Shown here: positions 1 to 8,913 of the stretch, one piece after another | Numbering within the stretch: the stretch's first letter is position 1 | Layout of the letters: the number at the start of each line of letters is the position of its first letter | Assembly: GCF_052065355.1 (NCBI RefSeq) | Contig: NZ_JBQHUF010000003.1 | Span: forward strand, 207,799 to 271,798 | From: Flavonifractor sp052065355 | GTDB lineage: Bacteria > Bacillota > Clostridia > Oscillospirales > Oscillospiraceae | Length of the DNA: 64,000 bases | Direction of reading: 5' to 3' | Translations under genes and position numbers: made by a program | The notes under the pieces: model-generated | What the model was told of the DNA's origin: nothing | Database searches by the model: none | What the model saw: only the letters and a program-made list of their open reading frames with translations

Positions 1-2
1 TT

Positions 3-68
3 GAGGTCAAGTGTGAGAACGGCAGGATGGTAATAGAAAAAGCGAGGAGTATATATCAGGATTATTAA
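3..68 (+). CDS. 3' end of an unidentified gene (partial)
   Basis: Only the last 21 codons are inside the window, read in the third forward frame and ending at TAA; the peptide ends VIEKARSIYQDY. The stop is followed 26 bases later by a good terminator hairpin, which fits the end of a transcription unit. The family cannot be recognised from so short a tail, and a chance open stretch is possible. Confidence 0.35.
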   Translation, partial: EVKCENGRMVIEKARSIYQDY

Positions 69-94
69 CGCACAATCAAACATAAACAAACGGC

Positions 95-140
95 AGAAAA
101 ACGCAATAAACAACAATAAACACATTGCGTTTTTCTATTC
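95..140 (+). terminator. Rho-independent terminator of the upstream unit
   Basis: A perfect 13-bp inverted repeat (arms 95-107 and 124-136) ends in TTTTTCT. It lies between the partial upstream gene and the promoter of the HTH gene. Because both arms carry A/T runs it could work in both directions. Confidence 0.6.
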
Positions 141-153
141 TCTGTGATATAAT
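125..153 (+). promoter_or_regulatory. Promoter of the restriction-modification operon
   Basis: TTGCGT (125-130), a 17-base spacer and TATAAT (148-153) with an upstream TG fit a sigma-A promoter. The -35 box lies inside the right arm of the preceding terminator hairpin. The first gene starts 48 bases downstream. Confidence 0.6.
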
Positions 154-201
154 TATAGTGACTACTTATAGGCTAATTTCGATGCAATTGGAGGTAAATA
201 A

Positions 202-396
202 ATGTCTGATGCAATCAATGATAAATGGATAAGCATTGAGGATGCTGCAGAATATCTTGGCGTAAAGCCAGGAACCGTAAGGGATTGGATTAGAAAGGGT
301 AAAGACATACCTGCTCACAAAGTGGGAAAACAGTGGAAATTCAAGTATTCGGAACTCGATGCCTGGGTTCATAGCGGCAACAGTGCTGATGATTAA
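202..396 (+). CDS. Small MerR/excisionase-type HTH DNA-binding protein
   Basis: 64 aa, essentially one helix-turn-helix domain. The pattern WISIEDAAEYLGVKPGTVRDW is followed by a basic recognition region and a wing-like segment ending in ELDAWV, as in the excisionase/HTH_17 family. A GGAGG site lies 9 bases before the ATG. It is the first gene of the cassette and precedes the methyltransferases, so a controller role for restriction-modification expression is likely by position. That role is inference; in mobile DNA the same fold also serves as an excisionase. Confidence 0.85.
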   Translation: MSDAINDKWISIEDAAEYLGVKPGTVRDWIRKGKDIPAHKVGKQWKFKYSELDAWVHSGNSADD

Positions 397-415
397 TTTT
401 TAGGAGGATATTTAC

Positions 416-685
416 ATGAAAAAAGCTTATTTCCCGACAAATGCTATTCTCGAAGACGCCATACTTGATGCTTTAAAAAAGCTTGGTGGTGTTGCGGATG
501 TTCCGGCAATCAACACAACTCTTATTGAGACTTTACAGTTACCAAAAGAAGTTGTTGAGTTAGAAGACGAGAGCGGACTTGGAACAAAATTAGACTATCG
601 CCTTCGTTGGTGCCGCACAAACCTAAAAGCGAAAGGAAAAATTGAAAATGTGAAAAGAGGAACATGGAGACTTGTTTCCGAGTAA
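416..685 (+). CDS. Winged-helix protein resembling the Mrr N-terminal domain
   Basis: 89 aa. The layout (helix of ILEDAILDALKKLGG, a middle acidic linker, then LDYRLRWCRTNLKAKGKIEN and RGTWRLV) matches the winged-helix module found at the N-terminus of Mrr-type restriction proteins, where it binds DNA. No catalytic PD-(D/E)XK part is present. An AGGAGG site precedes the ATG, 19 bases after the upstream gene. It probably works with the restriction system as a DNA-binding accessory or regulator; that role is inferred from position. Confidence 0.7.
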   Translation: MKKAYFPTNAILEDAILDALKKLGGVADVPAINTTLIETLQLPKEVVELEDESGLGTKLDYRLRWCRTNLKAKGKIENVKRGTWRLVSE

Positions 686-702
686 CTCTTTGAGGAGGCA
701 CT

Positions 703-1908
703 ATGTCGCTATATAAGATTGAAAAGACCTATTTTGAAAATGTAACTCCGCATCAACGCGAAGAGATGCTTGCCGCATTTGATCAAGATAAAGATGGGAA
801 TATTGTCATTCCATACGAGCATAAAGGATATACCTGTAAAGATATCAAAGTTGATCGTAGCAATGGCATAAAGGCAATTAGTATGTTTTCTGGTGCGGGC
901 GGCCTTGATATCGGAACACAGCTTGCGGGGATTCCGGTATTATCCAGTCTCGACATTTTTGAAGATAGTGTAAAAACAATGCAGCAGAATTCCTTCTTTA
1001 AGGATACTCTGCATGAATGCGGAGATATAACACGCATCGATGGCACTCACTATGCGGAATTATTAAAAAAAGAAAATCCGGATAAGTTAATACTTGTTGG
1101 CGGCCCACCCTGTCAGCCTTTTTCAAAAGCGGGGTATTGGGTTACAAATGAAAAGAGAAATTCAAGTGAAGATCCACGCAATTTAATAGTTCCTTATTTT
1201 AAAATAATATCTGATTTAAGACCGGATGGCTTTGTACTGGAAAATGTCGAAAGCATTCTTCATCCTTCCAATCACGAGGCTGTTGAAACAATCGCGGAAA
1301 ATATGGAACGGCTTGGATACCATTATTCTATGCTAAAGATTAATGCTGCCGAATATGGAATCCCTCAAAAGAGAAAACGTGTTTTCTTTTTAGCCAGCAG
1401 AAAGCCTATTGAGGCAACATTGAAAAAAACGCACGGAAATGAAAAAGAGTGTTTGGCAGATCCCTCTTTACTTCCTTACGAGCGGGTAGTGGATTATATT
1501 GCAAAGTTCGACACGCAGGAATACTGTGCTGGAGAGAAACTCGATGCCGAGGGGAAATGGGCGCATGAGTTGACTTGTATCCCATTTGGGCGAAATTATA
1601 TTGCCTTGACAGCACGAGACGGGTATCCCGATCCAGTATTTGTTGCAGGAAAGAGGTACTGGCTGTCTCTGCTTAAATTACATCCTTTTGAACCATCATG
1701 GACCATTATTGCAAGTCCTGGGCATTGGGAAGGTCCCTTCCATTGGAAGAGCAGACGACTAAATGTACGTGAGCTTGCAGCCATTCAGACATTCCCTGAT
1801 GATTATATATTCTATGGTAGTACCTATTCTGCGCATAAACAAATTGGTAATGCCGTACCGCCCTTGCTTGGGAAGAAAGTAGTTGAAGAATTATGCCGAT
1901 GGATATAA
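703..1908 (+). CDS. DNA (cytosine-5-)-methyltransferase, first of two
   Basis: 401 aa, with the ordered 5mC methyltransferase motifs: I (MFSGAGGLDIG, near residue 65, SAM binding), IV (GGPPCQPFSKAG, nucleophile Cys137), VI (LENVES), VIII (QKRKRVFF) and X (QIGNAVPP near the C-terminus). A region of about 65 residues before motif I is extra compared with minimal enzymes. It methylates cytosine C5 in the recognition site and so protects host DNA from the nuclease encoded downstream. It overlaps the second methyltransferase by 16 bases, which suggests coupled translation. The paired arrangement is that of LlaJI and BsuMI systems. Confidence 0.95.
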   Translation: MSLYKIEKTYFENVTPHQREEMLAAFDQDKDGNIVIPYEHKGYTCKDIKVDRSNGIKAISMFSGAGGLDIGTQLAGIPVLSSLDIFEDSVKTMQQNSFFKDTLHECGDITRIDGTHYAELLKKENPDKLILVGGPPCQPFSKAGYWVTNEKRNSSEDPRNLIVPYFKIISDLRPDGFVLENVESILHPSNHEAVETIAENMERLGYHYSMLKINAAEYGIPQKRKRVFFLASRKPIEATLKKTHGNEKECLADPSLLPYERVVDYIAKFDTQEYCAGEKLDAEGKWAHELTCIPFGRNYIALTARDGYPDPVFVAGKRYWLSLLKLHPFEPSWTIIASPGHWEGPFHWKSRRLNVRELAAIQTFPDDYIFYGSTYSAHKQIGNAVPPLLGKKVVEELCRWI

Positions 1909-2948
1909 AAAAACCTACAGTATTAAGTTTATTCTCCGGTGCTGGAGGTCTTGATTTAGGGTTTGATAAAGCCGGATTTCACACCGTATTTGCAACGGAT
2001 ATCTGGGATGTAGCTTGTGAAACGCTAACTAAAAATTCTGTTGCAGACGAGGTCTTCTGCGGAGATATTCGAGATATCAATTTTTCGGAAATAAAAAAAC
2101 GCATTGGCAGCATTGATGTTCTAATCGGAGGCCCGCCTTGTCCGCCATATAGCCAAACGAGGCACTACCTTATAGGAAAAGCAGATGGCTTTGAAGACGA
2201 ACACGCGGGGTTCGCGGTTCCCGAGTATTTTCGCGCACTTAAAGAATTGAGTCCCACAGTTTTTTTCTTTGAGAATGTTGATGGATTTACATTTAAAACT
2301 CACCAATATGAGTTTGAGTTCCTCAAAAAGAACGCCGCTGAACTCGGATATAACATTACTTACAAAGTTGTAAACTGCGCCAACTATGGTGTTCCTCAAA
2401 CACGAAAACGTTTCATCTGTGTTGGCGTTAAACAAGATTTGCCGAAGTTCGTATTTCCGAGTGAGACTCATGCTGACCCATCCAAGAAAACAGATTTGTT
2501 GCCTTGGGTAACTTGTGGCGAAGTGATTAGCGAATTCGACAATATTACTGAAGAAGAGAAAGAACAGAGACCTGGGGCAAAGGACTACGATTTGTTGTGT
2601 GAAATCCCTGCGGGAGATAATTATCTGTATTTTACGGAAAAACGAGGGTATCCAAATCCAAAATTCAAATGGAAGTCAAGGTATTGGACATTCTTGCTAA
2701 AATTAACGCCAGATCGGCCTTCATGGACAATACAGGCGAGTTTTTCTACCAATCAAGGTCCATTCCATTGGCGCAACAGATTTCTTCGTGTAGAGGAGCT
2801 AAAACGAATACAAACCTTCCCTGATGAGTATGAACTGCTTGGGGATTTCAAAGACCAGTGGCGGCAAGTCGGTAATGCCGTTCCACCACAAATGGCTTTT
2901 ATGATTGCAAAAGCGATAAAGGAGGAATACTTCAATGGAAAGAGATGA
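1893..2948 (+). CDS. DNA (cytosine-5-)-methyltransferase, second of two
   Basis: 351 aa with motifs I (LSLFSGAGGLDLG, residue 10 onward), IV (GGPPCPPYSQ, Cys83), VI (FENVDG), VIII (QTRKRFIC) and X (QVGNAVPPQM). Motif IV reads PCP where most family members have PCQ, but the Cys nucleophile and the ENV motif are kept, so activity is expected. In the LlaJI system the site is asymmetric (GACGC/GCGTC) and two methyltransferases are needed, one per strand; a similar division of labour is likely here. The gene overlaps both neighbours. The start could be the ATG at 1893 or the one at 1899. Confidence 0.95.
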   Translation: MPMDIKKPTVLSLFSGAGGLDLGFDKAGFHTVFATDIWDVACETLTKNSVADEVFCGDIRDINFSEIKKRIGSIDVLIGGPPCPPYSQTRHYLIGKADGFEDEHAGFAVPEYFRALKELSPTVFFFENVDGFTFKTHQYEFEFLKKNAAELGYNITYKVVNCANYGVPQTRKRFICVGVKQDLPKFVFPSETHADPSKKTDLLPWVTCGEVISEFDNITEEEKEQRPGAKDYDLLCEIPAGDNYLYFTEKRGYPNPKFKWKSRYWTFLLKLTPDRPSWTIQASFSTNQGPFHWRNRFLRVEELKRIQTFPDEYELLGDFKDQWRQVGNAVPPQMAFMIAKAIKEEYFNGKR

Positions 2949-4539
2949 ACGATACGAAGTAAATGCGCAAGGTGGTTTAGTCGTTGGCACACCGGAAACT
3001 CTTACTCCGACTGAAAGAAAAATAATGCTTGAGAAGATGTTTTCAGTTAATGGGTGGAAATATACTTTGTTAAGCGAAATATCGCCTGCGCATTTTCACA
3101 TCAAACTTGAGAACGAGAATATTGGAGCAGTAAAAGAACTGCACATCTTTCACGGCAATGTCCGAAAAGAGGATCCAGAGAGAAATAGAGAAGAAAAGAA
3201 GATTCAACTGGGTACTGACAATGATCCCAGACAGTATCCAGAAAACAGTATTATACTTGGATTCTATGTGTTTGAAGATAAGACGGAGTTAGACAACGCT
3301 GTCGTTGTTGCATGGCCTATTGAGATGGATAAGAACTATCCAATGAATCCAAGCCTTCGTGTCAATATGCGAACTGACATTTTGCCCGCAAAGAACAACG
3401 GCTTCTATGTAGATAAAACTACCGGAAAAAACCTTGTGGTATTCAGACCGAGTTTCATTTATCACTATTTAGAAAACTATAAGGGACTTCAGTACAATAC
3501 TACTACCGCTGTCGCAGACGAAGAAACCGAAGTGACAACCACAACAGAAAGAGCCAAGTTCGGCGCAAACAAAATCTTCTATGGCGCTCCGGGTTGCGGT
3601 AAGAGCCGCCATGTCAGTGATATGCTGGATGAGGCTCATGTTGCAAAGAATAACATCATCCGTGTCACTTTCCATCCGGAATATGCGAACTGCGACTTTA
3701 TTGGACAAATCTTGCCGACAGTAGAAACAAGAACGGATGAAGCAACCGGTGCAGAAAAAGAAATCGTAAAATACATCTTCAATCCCGGTCCGTTCACTCT
3801 TGCCCTTCAGACGGCTTATGATACCAACGATATGGTCTTTCTTATCGTGGAAGAAATCAACAGAGGCAATGCTGCGGCTATCTTCGGAGATATGTTCCAG
3901 TTGCTCGACAGAGTTAAGGACAGTGGAAAGCCGAACTATTGTGCAAGCGAGTATCCTGTTAGCAATCCGAATATGCAGAAATACCTCATCGAGTCTATTT
4001 CCGATGAGGCTATCAAGGCAGAACTCCAGAACGGCGTTTTCATTCCGAGCAATCTCACCATCTATGCAACAATGAACTCCAGCGATCAGAATGTTTTCAC
4101 TCTGGACACTGCTTTCAAACGCAGATGGTCATTCGAGCAGATCAGCAACGATATCAACAAGGATACTGGCCACGCTTATAAGACTTGGTATCTACCCGGA
4201 ACAGAGGTAACCTGGGCGGACTTCCTTACAAAGCTTAACGATAAGATTCTTGATTATAAACTTCAGAATCAGACAAACGAAGATAAGCGCCTTGGTAAAT
4301 ACTTTGTTACCAAAGACTGCCTCGTAGATCCGGCGGACATTCCGGGCGATGTATCCGAAATTGCCCAGAACTTTGCGTATAAGGTTCTTGAGTATGTATG
4401 GAACGATGTCTGCAAGATTGGCCGTGAAGAATGGTTTGACACGGAAACTTACAAGACGCTCGAAGATTTAATCGAGGCTTTTATCAATCCGAAGGAAGGA
4501 GATACTCCGCTGTCGGTGTTCCAAAATATTACTTTTTGA
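2935..4539 (+). CDS. McrB-like AAA+ motor subunit of a LlaJI-type restriction system
   Basis: 534 aa. The N-terminal 190 residues are a target-binding or assembly region with no recognisable motif. The AAA+ module begins with Walker A GAPGCGKS (217-224), then Walker B and the McrB signature IVEEINRGNAAAIFGDMFQL, and sensor-like TMNSSDQNVFTLDTAFKRRW. This family hydrolyses GTP rather than ATP and drives translocation by a partner nuclease. The partner here is the LlaJI-family protein encoded next, not McrC. It overlaps the upstream methyltransferase by 14 bases. Confidence 0.9.
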   Translation: MERDERYEVNAQGGLVVGTPETLTPTERKIMLEKMFSVNGWKYTLLSEISPAHFHIKLENENIGAVKELHIFHGNVRKEDPERNREEKKIQLGTDNDPRQYPENSIILGFYVFEDKTELDNAVVVAWPIEMDKNYPMNPSLRVNMRTDILPAKNNGFYVDKTTGKNLVVFRPSFIYHYLENYKGLQYNTTTAVADEETEVTTTTERAKFGANKIFYGAPGCGKSRHVSDMLDEAHVAKNNIIRVTFHPEYANCDFIGQILPTVETRTDEATGAEKEIVKYIFNPGPFTLALQTAYDTNDMVFLIVEEINRGNAAAIFGDMFQLLDRVKDSGKPNYCASEYPVSNPNMQKYLIESISDEAIKAELQNGVFIPSNLTIYATMNSSDQNVFTLDTAFKRRWSFEQISNDINKDTGHAYKTWYLPGTEVTWADFLTKLNDKILDYKLQNQTNEDKRLGKYFVTKDCLVDPADIPGDVSEIAQNFAYKVLEYVWNDVCKIGREEWFDTETYKTLEDLIEAFINPKEGDTPLSVFQNITF

Positions 4540-4550
4540 GGTGATGACTT

Positions 4551-5798
4551 GTGAAAATACAAAACCTTAAAAAGATAGCTGCGACCGGGAAAATGGACAA
4601 TCAGTTCATCGGCATAAAAATCTCCGATAATCAGATTGAGTTCCACTACCCGGAAACCTATCAACTGTCAGAAGATGATGACGGCTTACGCAGAGACATT
4701 TTGGCAATACTGCGGACGGTTTCCCTTGCAAAGACAAGAACAAGCGATTTATCTTCTTACAACACACAACATAATAACGACTATGTGTTCCCTCTCGGAG
4801 CATACTTGTGGATCATAAACGACTATCTTTCTTACGGAAGATACGAGAACCGTGAAAAGGTTTATCAGAGGGGTGCCAGAGGCAAAATTGACTGGAAGCG
4901 GACAATGCGTTCAAATCCGGTAATTTCTGATGGCAATGTCATCTACACAGACATCATTTCCGAGAAGAAAAGTCAAAAGGACAATCTTCTGACGGAAATC
5001 TACTTCTTCTGTGTGCAGAAGGCGGTTGATTCTATCGGTTGGCTCTACAGCATTTCCTTCGACCCCAATGGTGTCGACTACTATAAAAAATTCAACAAGA
5101 AGTTATACCTCGCTGCCCTTAACACCGAACTTGCCCACACCTTTGATGATCAAAAGAAAGTCAGGCTTCAGAACATGAAGAATGTCATAGTCGGTCTTGA
5201 CGATGACATCATCAGCACCCGTGAGATGATTTACGGTGTGGACTCGTATGACTATGTTTATGAAAGAATGGTTGATGCGATGTTCTCCAGGGTCGAAGAC
5301 ATTAGAGACTTCTATCCGAATGCGACCTGGGACTTGGTATTGGAAAAAGGTCCTGTCGACTCTACGAACCTCCGTCCAGATACCGTACTTATCAAAGACA
5401 ACAAGGTCTATATCCTTGATGCGAAGTATTACCGCTACGGCACAACTTTCAAGCCGAGTGATATGCCGGAGACCACGAGCATTCAGAAGCAAATAACATA
5501 CGGCGAGTATGTGAAGAAGGTCAAGGAAGGTCTCTATGACGATGTCTTCAGCGCCTTTGTTCTTCCATATTCAAAGAATCAGAATGCCCATAAAGACAAG
5601 TTCGATGAAAACATGGAGTTTGTTGGCATTGCAAAAGCGAAGTGGATAGATTCCGAAGGCGAAAGCAGCCGGAGAATTGTTGCTATCCTTGTCGATACTA
5701 AGTTCCTTATTACGAACTGGCTGAAGAAGAACGAGGATAATATCAGTGGCATTATTGATTTGATCGAAAATAACGTGGGAGGTGTTGTCCGTGAATGA
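4551..5798 (+). CDS. LlaJI-family restriction endonuclease subunit
   Basis: 415 aa starting at GTG, with GAGGTGAT just upstream. The C-terminal half holds a PD-(D/E)XK-like core: a PD pair followed by KVYILDAKYYRY at about residues 276-294. The domain layout and its place after a McrB-like gene match LlaJI R2 / B. subtilis YdjA. It should cut DNA unmethylated at the system's target site when driven by the upstream AAA+ protein. The first 150 residues resemble the McrC-type N-terminal arm by position only. The next gene starts inside its last codons (GTG at 5791). Confidence 0.85.
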   Translation: MKIQNLKKIAATGKMDNQFIGIKISDNQIEFHYPETYQLSEDDDGLRRDILAILRTVSLAKTRTSDLSSYNTQHNNDYVFPLGAYLWIINDYLSYGRYENREKVYQRGARGKIDWKRTMRSNPVISDGNVIYTDIISEKKSQKDNLLTEIYFFCVQKAVDSIGWLYSISFDPNGVDYYKKFNKKLYLAALNTELAHTFDDQKKVRLQNMKNVIVGLDDDIISTREMIYGVDSYDYVYERMVDAMFSRVEDIRDFYPNATWDLVLEKGPVDSTNLRPDTVLIKDNKVYILDAKYYRYGTTFKPSDMPETTSIQKQITYGEYVKKVKEGLYDDVFSAFVLPYSKNQNAHKDKFDENMEFVGIAKAKWIDSEGESSRRIVAILVDTKFLITNWLKKNEDNISGIIDLIENNVGGVVRE

Positions 5799-6927
5799 TA
5801 TAAAGGAACTTCTGGAAATCATCTCCTCGCTTGGCGGATCAGCTTCCATTGACGAAATCGCATCTGCTTATGCGAAGCGTTATAAGATGCCGGCATCTTT
5901 GGTATCAAAGAGTGTTATTGCATCCACCCTCAAAAGCTACAACAGCAACTTGCGGCTTAATCGTGCAAACGGAAAATATGAGCCGAAGCCAGAGGCAAAG
6001 GCAAAAATGCTCTATATCTCTGATAACAGACACTTCTCCACTATTCGTGATGCCATGTCCAAGGTGTTCAATAAGTCGGTAAGTTCTGGCGGTGCCTATT
6101 TCCCCGTTGATGAGCAGCATAATGCTTGGTTCCCTCAGTTTGGAAATGCATCATGGGATAACACCTACACCGCTGACGGAAAGTTCTGGTTTGAGAAGCC
6201 GAAAGCTGCGGATGCAGATTATGTTCCAGATAACAAGATTCGTTATGTCTTCATACACGAAAAAGAAGGCTACCGTTTTACCGGAGTGTTTAAGGTGAAT
6301 GAAATGCACCCGGACAAAACCAGAGAATACGAACTCATTGATGATAAGGTAAGAATCCGTACTCCTCTTGTAGTTTGCCGAGTTACATATATGAAGTACT
6401 ACGATGGCATCACTGCGGACGATTCTCCTGTCAATGGTGGCAGCTTTGTGGCAGAGAACAACGATGCTTTCGAGAAAAACAACTTCCATTGCTATGAAGA
6501 CGGCAACTGTTACGGTTTTATCGAAACGAAGTACCGCTCTGGGCATACAGGCGAAAACGAATATGCCAACGCCATCACGATTGAGAATATCAACCCTATG
6601 AGCAAAGGTCAGCCTTCCGTTGATGGCGTAAGAGTTGTTTTAACAGCATTCAGCCCAACCCTTAAGAAAAATGTTGTTGTTGGTTGGTATGATAATGCTA
6701 CCGTCTACAGAAACCGTGTGGTGGACGGTAATCTTATTTATATGACAAAGTGCCAGTATTCAGATGCCCATCTGATTCCAGACACAGACCGCTCATTTGA
6801 GATTCCTCGCGGTCAATCAAATGACTTCGGCATTGGGCAGAGCAATTTTTGGTATCTTCAGACTAAAGGTAACACTTACGAATTTGAAGAAAAACTAACA
6901 GACTATATTGACTCGCTGGATTATTAA
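5791..6927 (+). CDS. Winged-helix protein of unknown function in the restriction operon
   Basis: About 378 aa. GTG at 5791 is preferred because GGGAGG lies 8 bases upstream; the GTG at 5782 would overlap that site. The first 70 residues form a probable winged helix (GGSASIDEIASAYAKRYKMP, then NLRLNRANGKYEPK). The rest is a beta-rich domain with YVFIHEKEGYRFTGVFKVNE and VVGWYDNATVYRN, segments I associate loosely with DNA-reading PUA/EVE-like or McrA-type recognition domains, but I cannot assign it. No nuclease motif is visible. Its position between the nuclease gene and the ImmA/IrrE gene, with 8 bases of overlap, suggests a specificity or control subunit. Confidence 0.8.
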   Translation: MNDIKELLEIISSLGGSASIDEIASAYAKRYKMPASLVSKSVIASTLKSYNSNLRLNRANGKYEPKPEAKAKMLYISDNRHFSTIRDAMSKVFNKSVSSGGAYFPVDEQHNAWFPQFGNASWDNTYTADGKFWFEKPKAADADYVPDNKIRYVFIHEKEGYRFTGVFKVNEMHPDKTREYELIDDKVRIRTPLVVCRVTYMKYYDGITADDSPVNGGSFVAENNDAFEKNNFHCYEDGNCYGFIETKYRSGHTGENEYANAITIENINPMSKGQPSVDGVRVVLTAFSPTLKKNVVVGWYDNATVYRNRVVDGNLIYMTKCQYSDAHLIPDTDRSFEIPRGQSNDFGIGQSNFWYLQTKGNTYEFEEKLTDYIDSLDY

Positions 6928-6941
6928 AGGAGGTGTTTTCC

Positions 6942-8825
6942 GTGGCTACCGGGCGTTCATTCGCTGAATATGTCAAAGGCAAATGCTATGACGGTCTTTA
7001 TGACGCAGCCGCAAAGTACGCTGCGGAAAACTACCGTCTGCTTGAACTGCGACTAAAAAAGGTGCGCTCCATCGAAAGCGTGGAACTCTTGGATGCCGAT
7101 ATCAAGCGCGTCTATGTACGGGATCTTCCGGGAATGCGAGTAGCCTTTGATGTGGGTTTGGAACTTGATGTTGAGGTCAAGGACTCCAACTACAAGAATG
7201 ATGAGGGAGACGAGTGTTTCCCTTGGATTCGTATTTCGTGCGAAGGGGATCTTTCCTGCGGATTGGATGATTGGCAGATAAGCACTATCGAGCCGTACAA
7301 TCCGACCGGAGCCCCGCTCAACTCTTTGTCTGATGCTCTTGTTCCGTATATGCCGCATGAGCGTTTAGAGGAAGAAGCCACAAAATTCTTAAAGGAATAT
7401 TATCCAGAAGCTTTGGCAATGCCTCGGCGCGGAGCGGCACCGGTAACCGTAGAACCGGAGAAGCTTGCTGAAAGACTCGGACTGACGGTTCAGCTTCAAC
7501 GCATCCGTGAGGATGCTTCTGTGTTCGGGCAGCTTTATTTTGTCGATACGGATGCGGAGTTGTATGATGCTAAAGCTGAAGAAACGAAGGTGATGCACAT
7601 AAGTGGCAAGACAATCCTTGTCGATCCGCAGATGTTCCTCCTTCGCAACCTCGGCTCCGTAAACAACACCATCATCCATGAGTGCGTCCATTGGGTAAAG
7701 CATCGCAAGGTGTTTGAACTGGAAAAACTGTATAATGCCGATGCTGCAAGTATCAGCTGCGAGGTTGTCGGCGGTGCCGCCGCTTCTGTAGCGAAACAGG
7801 CTACAGAGTTAATGGAGCGCCAGGCTAATCAGCTTACTCCTCGAATCCAAATGCCTGCCGGTCCTTTCAAAGCCAAGGCAGCCGAATATATCGCTACATT
7901 TATGCACCAGGCGAACACGGTGCATACCGCTGACGTCATGGAGCAAGTTATCACCGCTCTTCAGACGGACTTCGGTGTTTCAAAGCAGGCAGCGAAGATT
8001 CGACTTGTTGAAGTTGGCTATGATGAAGCCATCGGCACATACACCTTCCTTGATGGGCACTATGTAAAGCCTCATGCTTTCCGAAAAGGCTCCATCCAGA
8101 TAAATCAAACATTTTCGATTTCTGCGCAGGATGCGGCCATCGAGCGTTTCAAAAATCAAAATCTCCGCAAACTGACTGAAAGCGGAGATTATCTCTTCGT
8201 TGATAATCACTTCGTCTACAATGCCCCACTATATGTGGAGCGTGATGAGAACGGCAAGCTGGATTTGACCGGATATGCCCGCTCCCATATGGACGAGTGC
8301 TGTCTTGTTTTTGATCTGCATATCACAAGCAAGGTTTCTTCCGATTATCATACCGCCTGCTTCCTTAACCGTGAGTCAAGTGATGTAACCTTTGAACTTA
8401 CCTACCACAACGGCTTTCAAAACGCACCGCAGGAACGGCAAGTTGCGATGCGCAAGAAAATGGCTGAAGAGGCAACGGAGATCAGAAAGCAGATGACGGA
8501 TGTTCCGTCACAATGCATGGAGCTGCTTCTCAAGTGGCGAGGCAAAAACTATACCGAACTTGCTTATGATATCGACCGTGATCCCAAGACGATAAGCCGT
8601 ATTGTAAAGGGTACGCATACCCCTTCCCTGGACACGGCAGTACTTATCTGCTTCGCACTTAATCTCCCGCCAATAATAAGCGAGAAACTGTTAGATGTCT
8701 TCGGCTGCAAGCTGAACCCATTTGATATGAACCATCAGTGGATTGGCGAGGCTCTTCATATGAAATACCCAGAGCCGGTTTGGGCGGTCAGAGAGTATCT
8801 CGCTCAATTTGGTGTAGAAATTTAA
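6942..8825 (+). CDS. ImmA/IrrE-type metallopeptidase with C-terminal HTH
   Basis: About 627 aa. GTG at 6942 is chosen because AAAGGAGG (6926-6933) gives an 8-base spacing. The zinc site is NNTIIHECVHWVKH (His246-Glu-x-x-His250), as in ImmA, which cleaves repressors to switch on mobile elements, and IrrE/PprI. The last 100 residues contain an XRE-like helix-turn-helix (YTELAYDIDRDPKTISRIVK and TPSLDTAVLICFAL). The protein is far longer than simple ImmA, with an extra N-terminal region of about 150 residues. Having peptidase and DNA-binding parts in one chain suggests a sensor that both binds DNA and cuts a regulator. Substrate unknown. Confidence 0.85.
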   Translation: MATGRSFAEYVKGKCYDGLYDAAAKYAAENYRLLELRLKKVRSIESVELLDADIKRVYVRDLPGMRVAFDVGLELDVEVKDSNYKNDEGDECFPWIRISCEGDLSCGLDDWQISTIEPYNPTGAPLNSLSDALVPYMPHERLEEEATKFLKEYYPEALAMPRRGAAPVTVEPEKLAERLGLTVQLQRIREDASVFGQLYFVDTDAELYDAKAEETKVMHISGKTILVDPQMFLLRNLGSVNNTIIHECVHWVKHRKVFELEKLYNADAASISCEVVGGAAASVAKQATELMERQANQLTPRIQMPAGPFKAKAAEYIATFMHQANTVHTADVMEQVITALQTDFGVSKQAAKIRLVEVGYDEAIGTYTFLDGHYVKPHAFRKGSIQINQTFSISAQDAAIERFKNQNLRKLTESGDYLFVDNHFVYNAPLYVERDENGKLDLTGYARSHMDECCLVFDLHITSKVSSDYHTACFLNRESSDVTFELTYHNGFQNAPQERQVAMRKKMAEEATEIRKQMTDVPSQCMELLLKWRGKNYTELAYDIDRDPKTISRIVKGTHTPSLDTAVLICFALNLPPIISEKLLDVFGCKLNPFDMNHQWIGEALHMKYPEPVWAVREYLAQFGVEI

Positions 8826-8844
8826 AAATATTTTTACAAAAAAC

Positions 8845-8859
8845 GGACATAGCGTGTCT
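8845..8859. repeat. Interrupted palindrome GGACAT-AG-CGTGTCT
   Basis: This 15-base element lies between the ImmA/IrrE gene and the next gene. A close relative, matching at 12 of 15 positions, lies at 10095-10109 just past that next gene. The near-symmetry (GGACA/TGTCC) fits an operator for a dimeric DNA-binding protein, perhaps the HTH of the upstream protein. No binding data. Confidence 0.35.
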
Positions 8860-8862
8860 GGT

Positions 8863-8893
8863 CAAATAGCAGATCGATATGGTCTGCTATTTG
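8863..8893. repeat. Perfect 11-bp inverted repeat before the 343-aa gene
   Basis: Arms 8863-8873 and 8883-8893 with a 9-base loop. No U-run follows, so it is unlikely to be a standard terminator. It ends 7 bases before the AGGAGGTG site of the next gene and could act as an operator or an RNA hairpin that tunes translation. Confidence 0.45.
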
Positions 8894-8913
8894 CATCTGT
8901 AGGAGGTGAAGAC

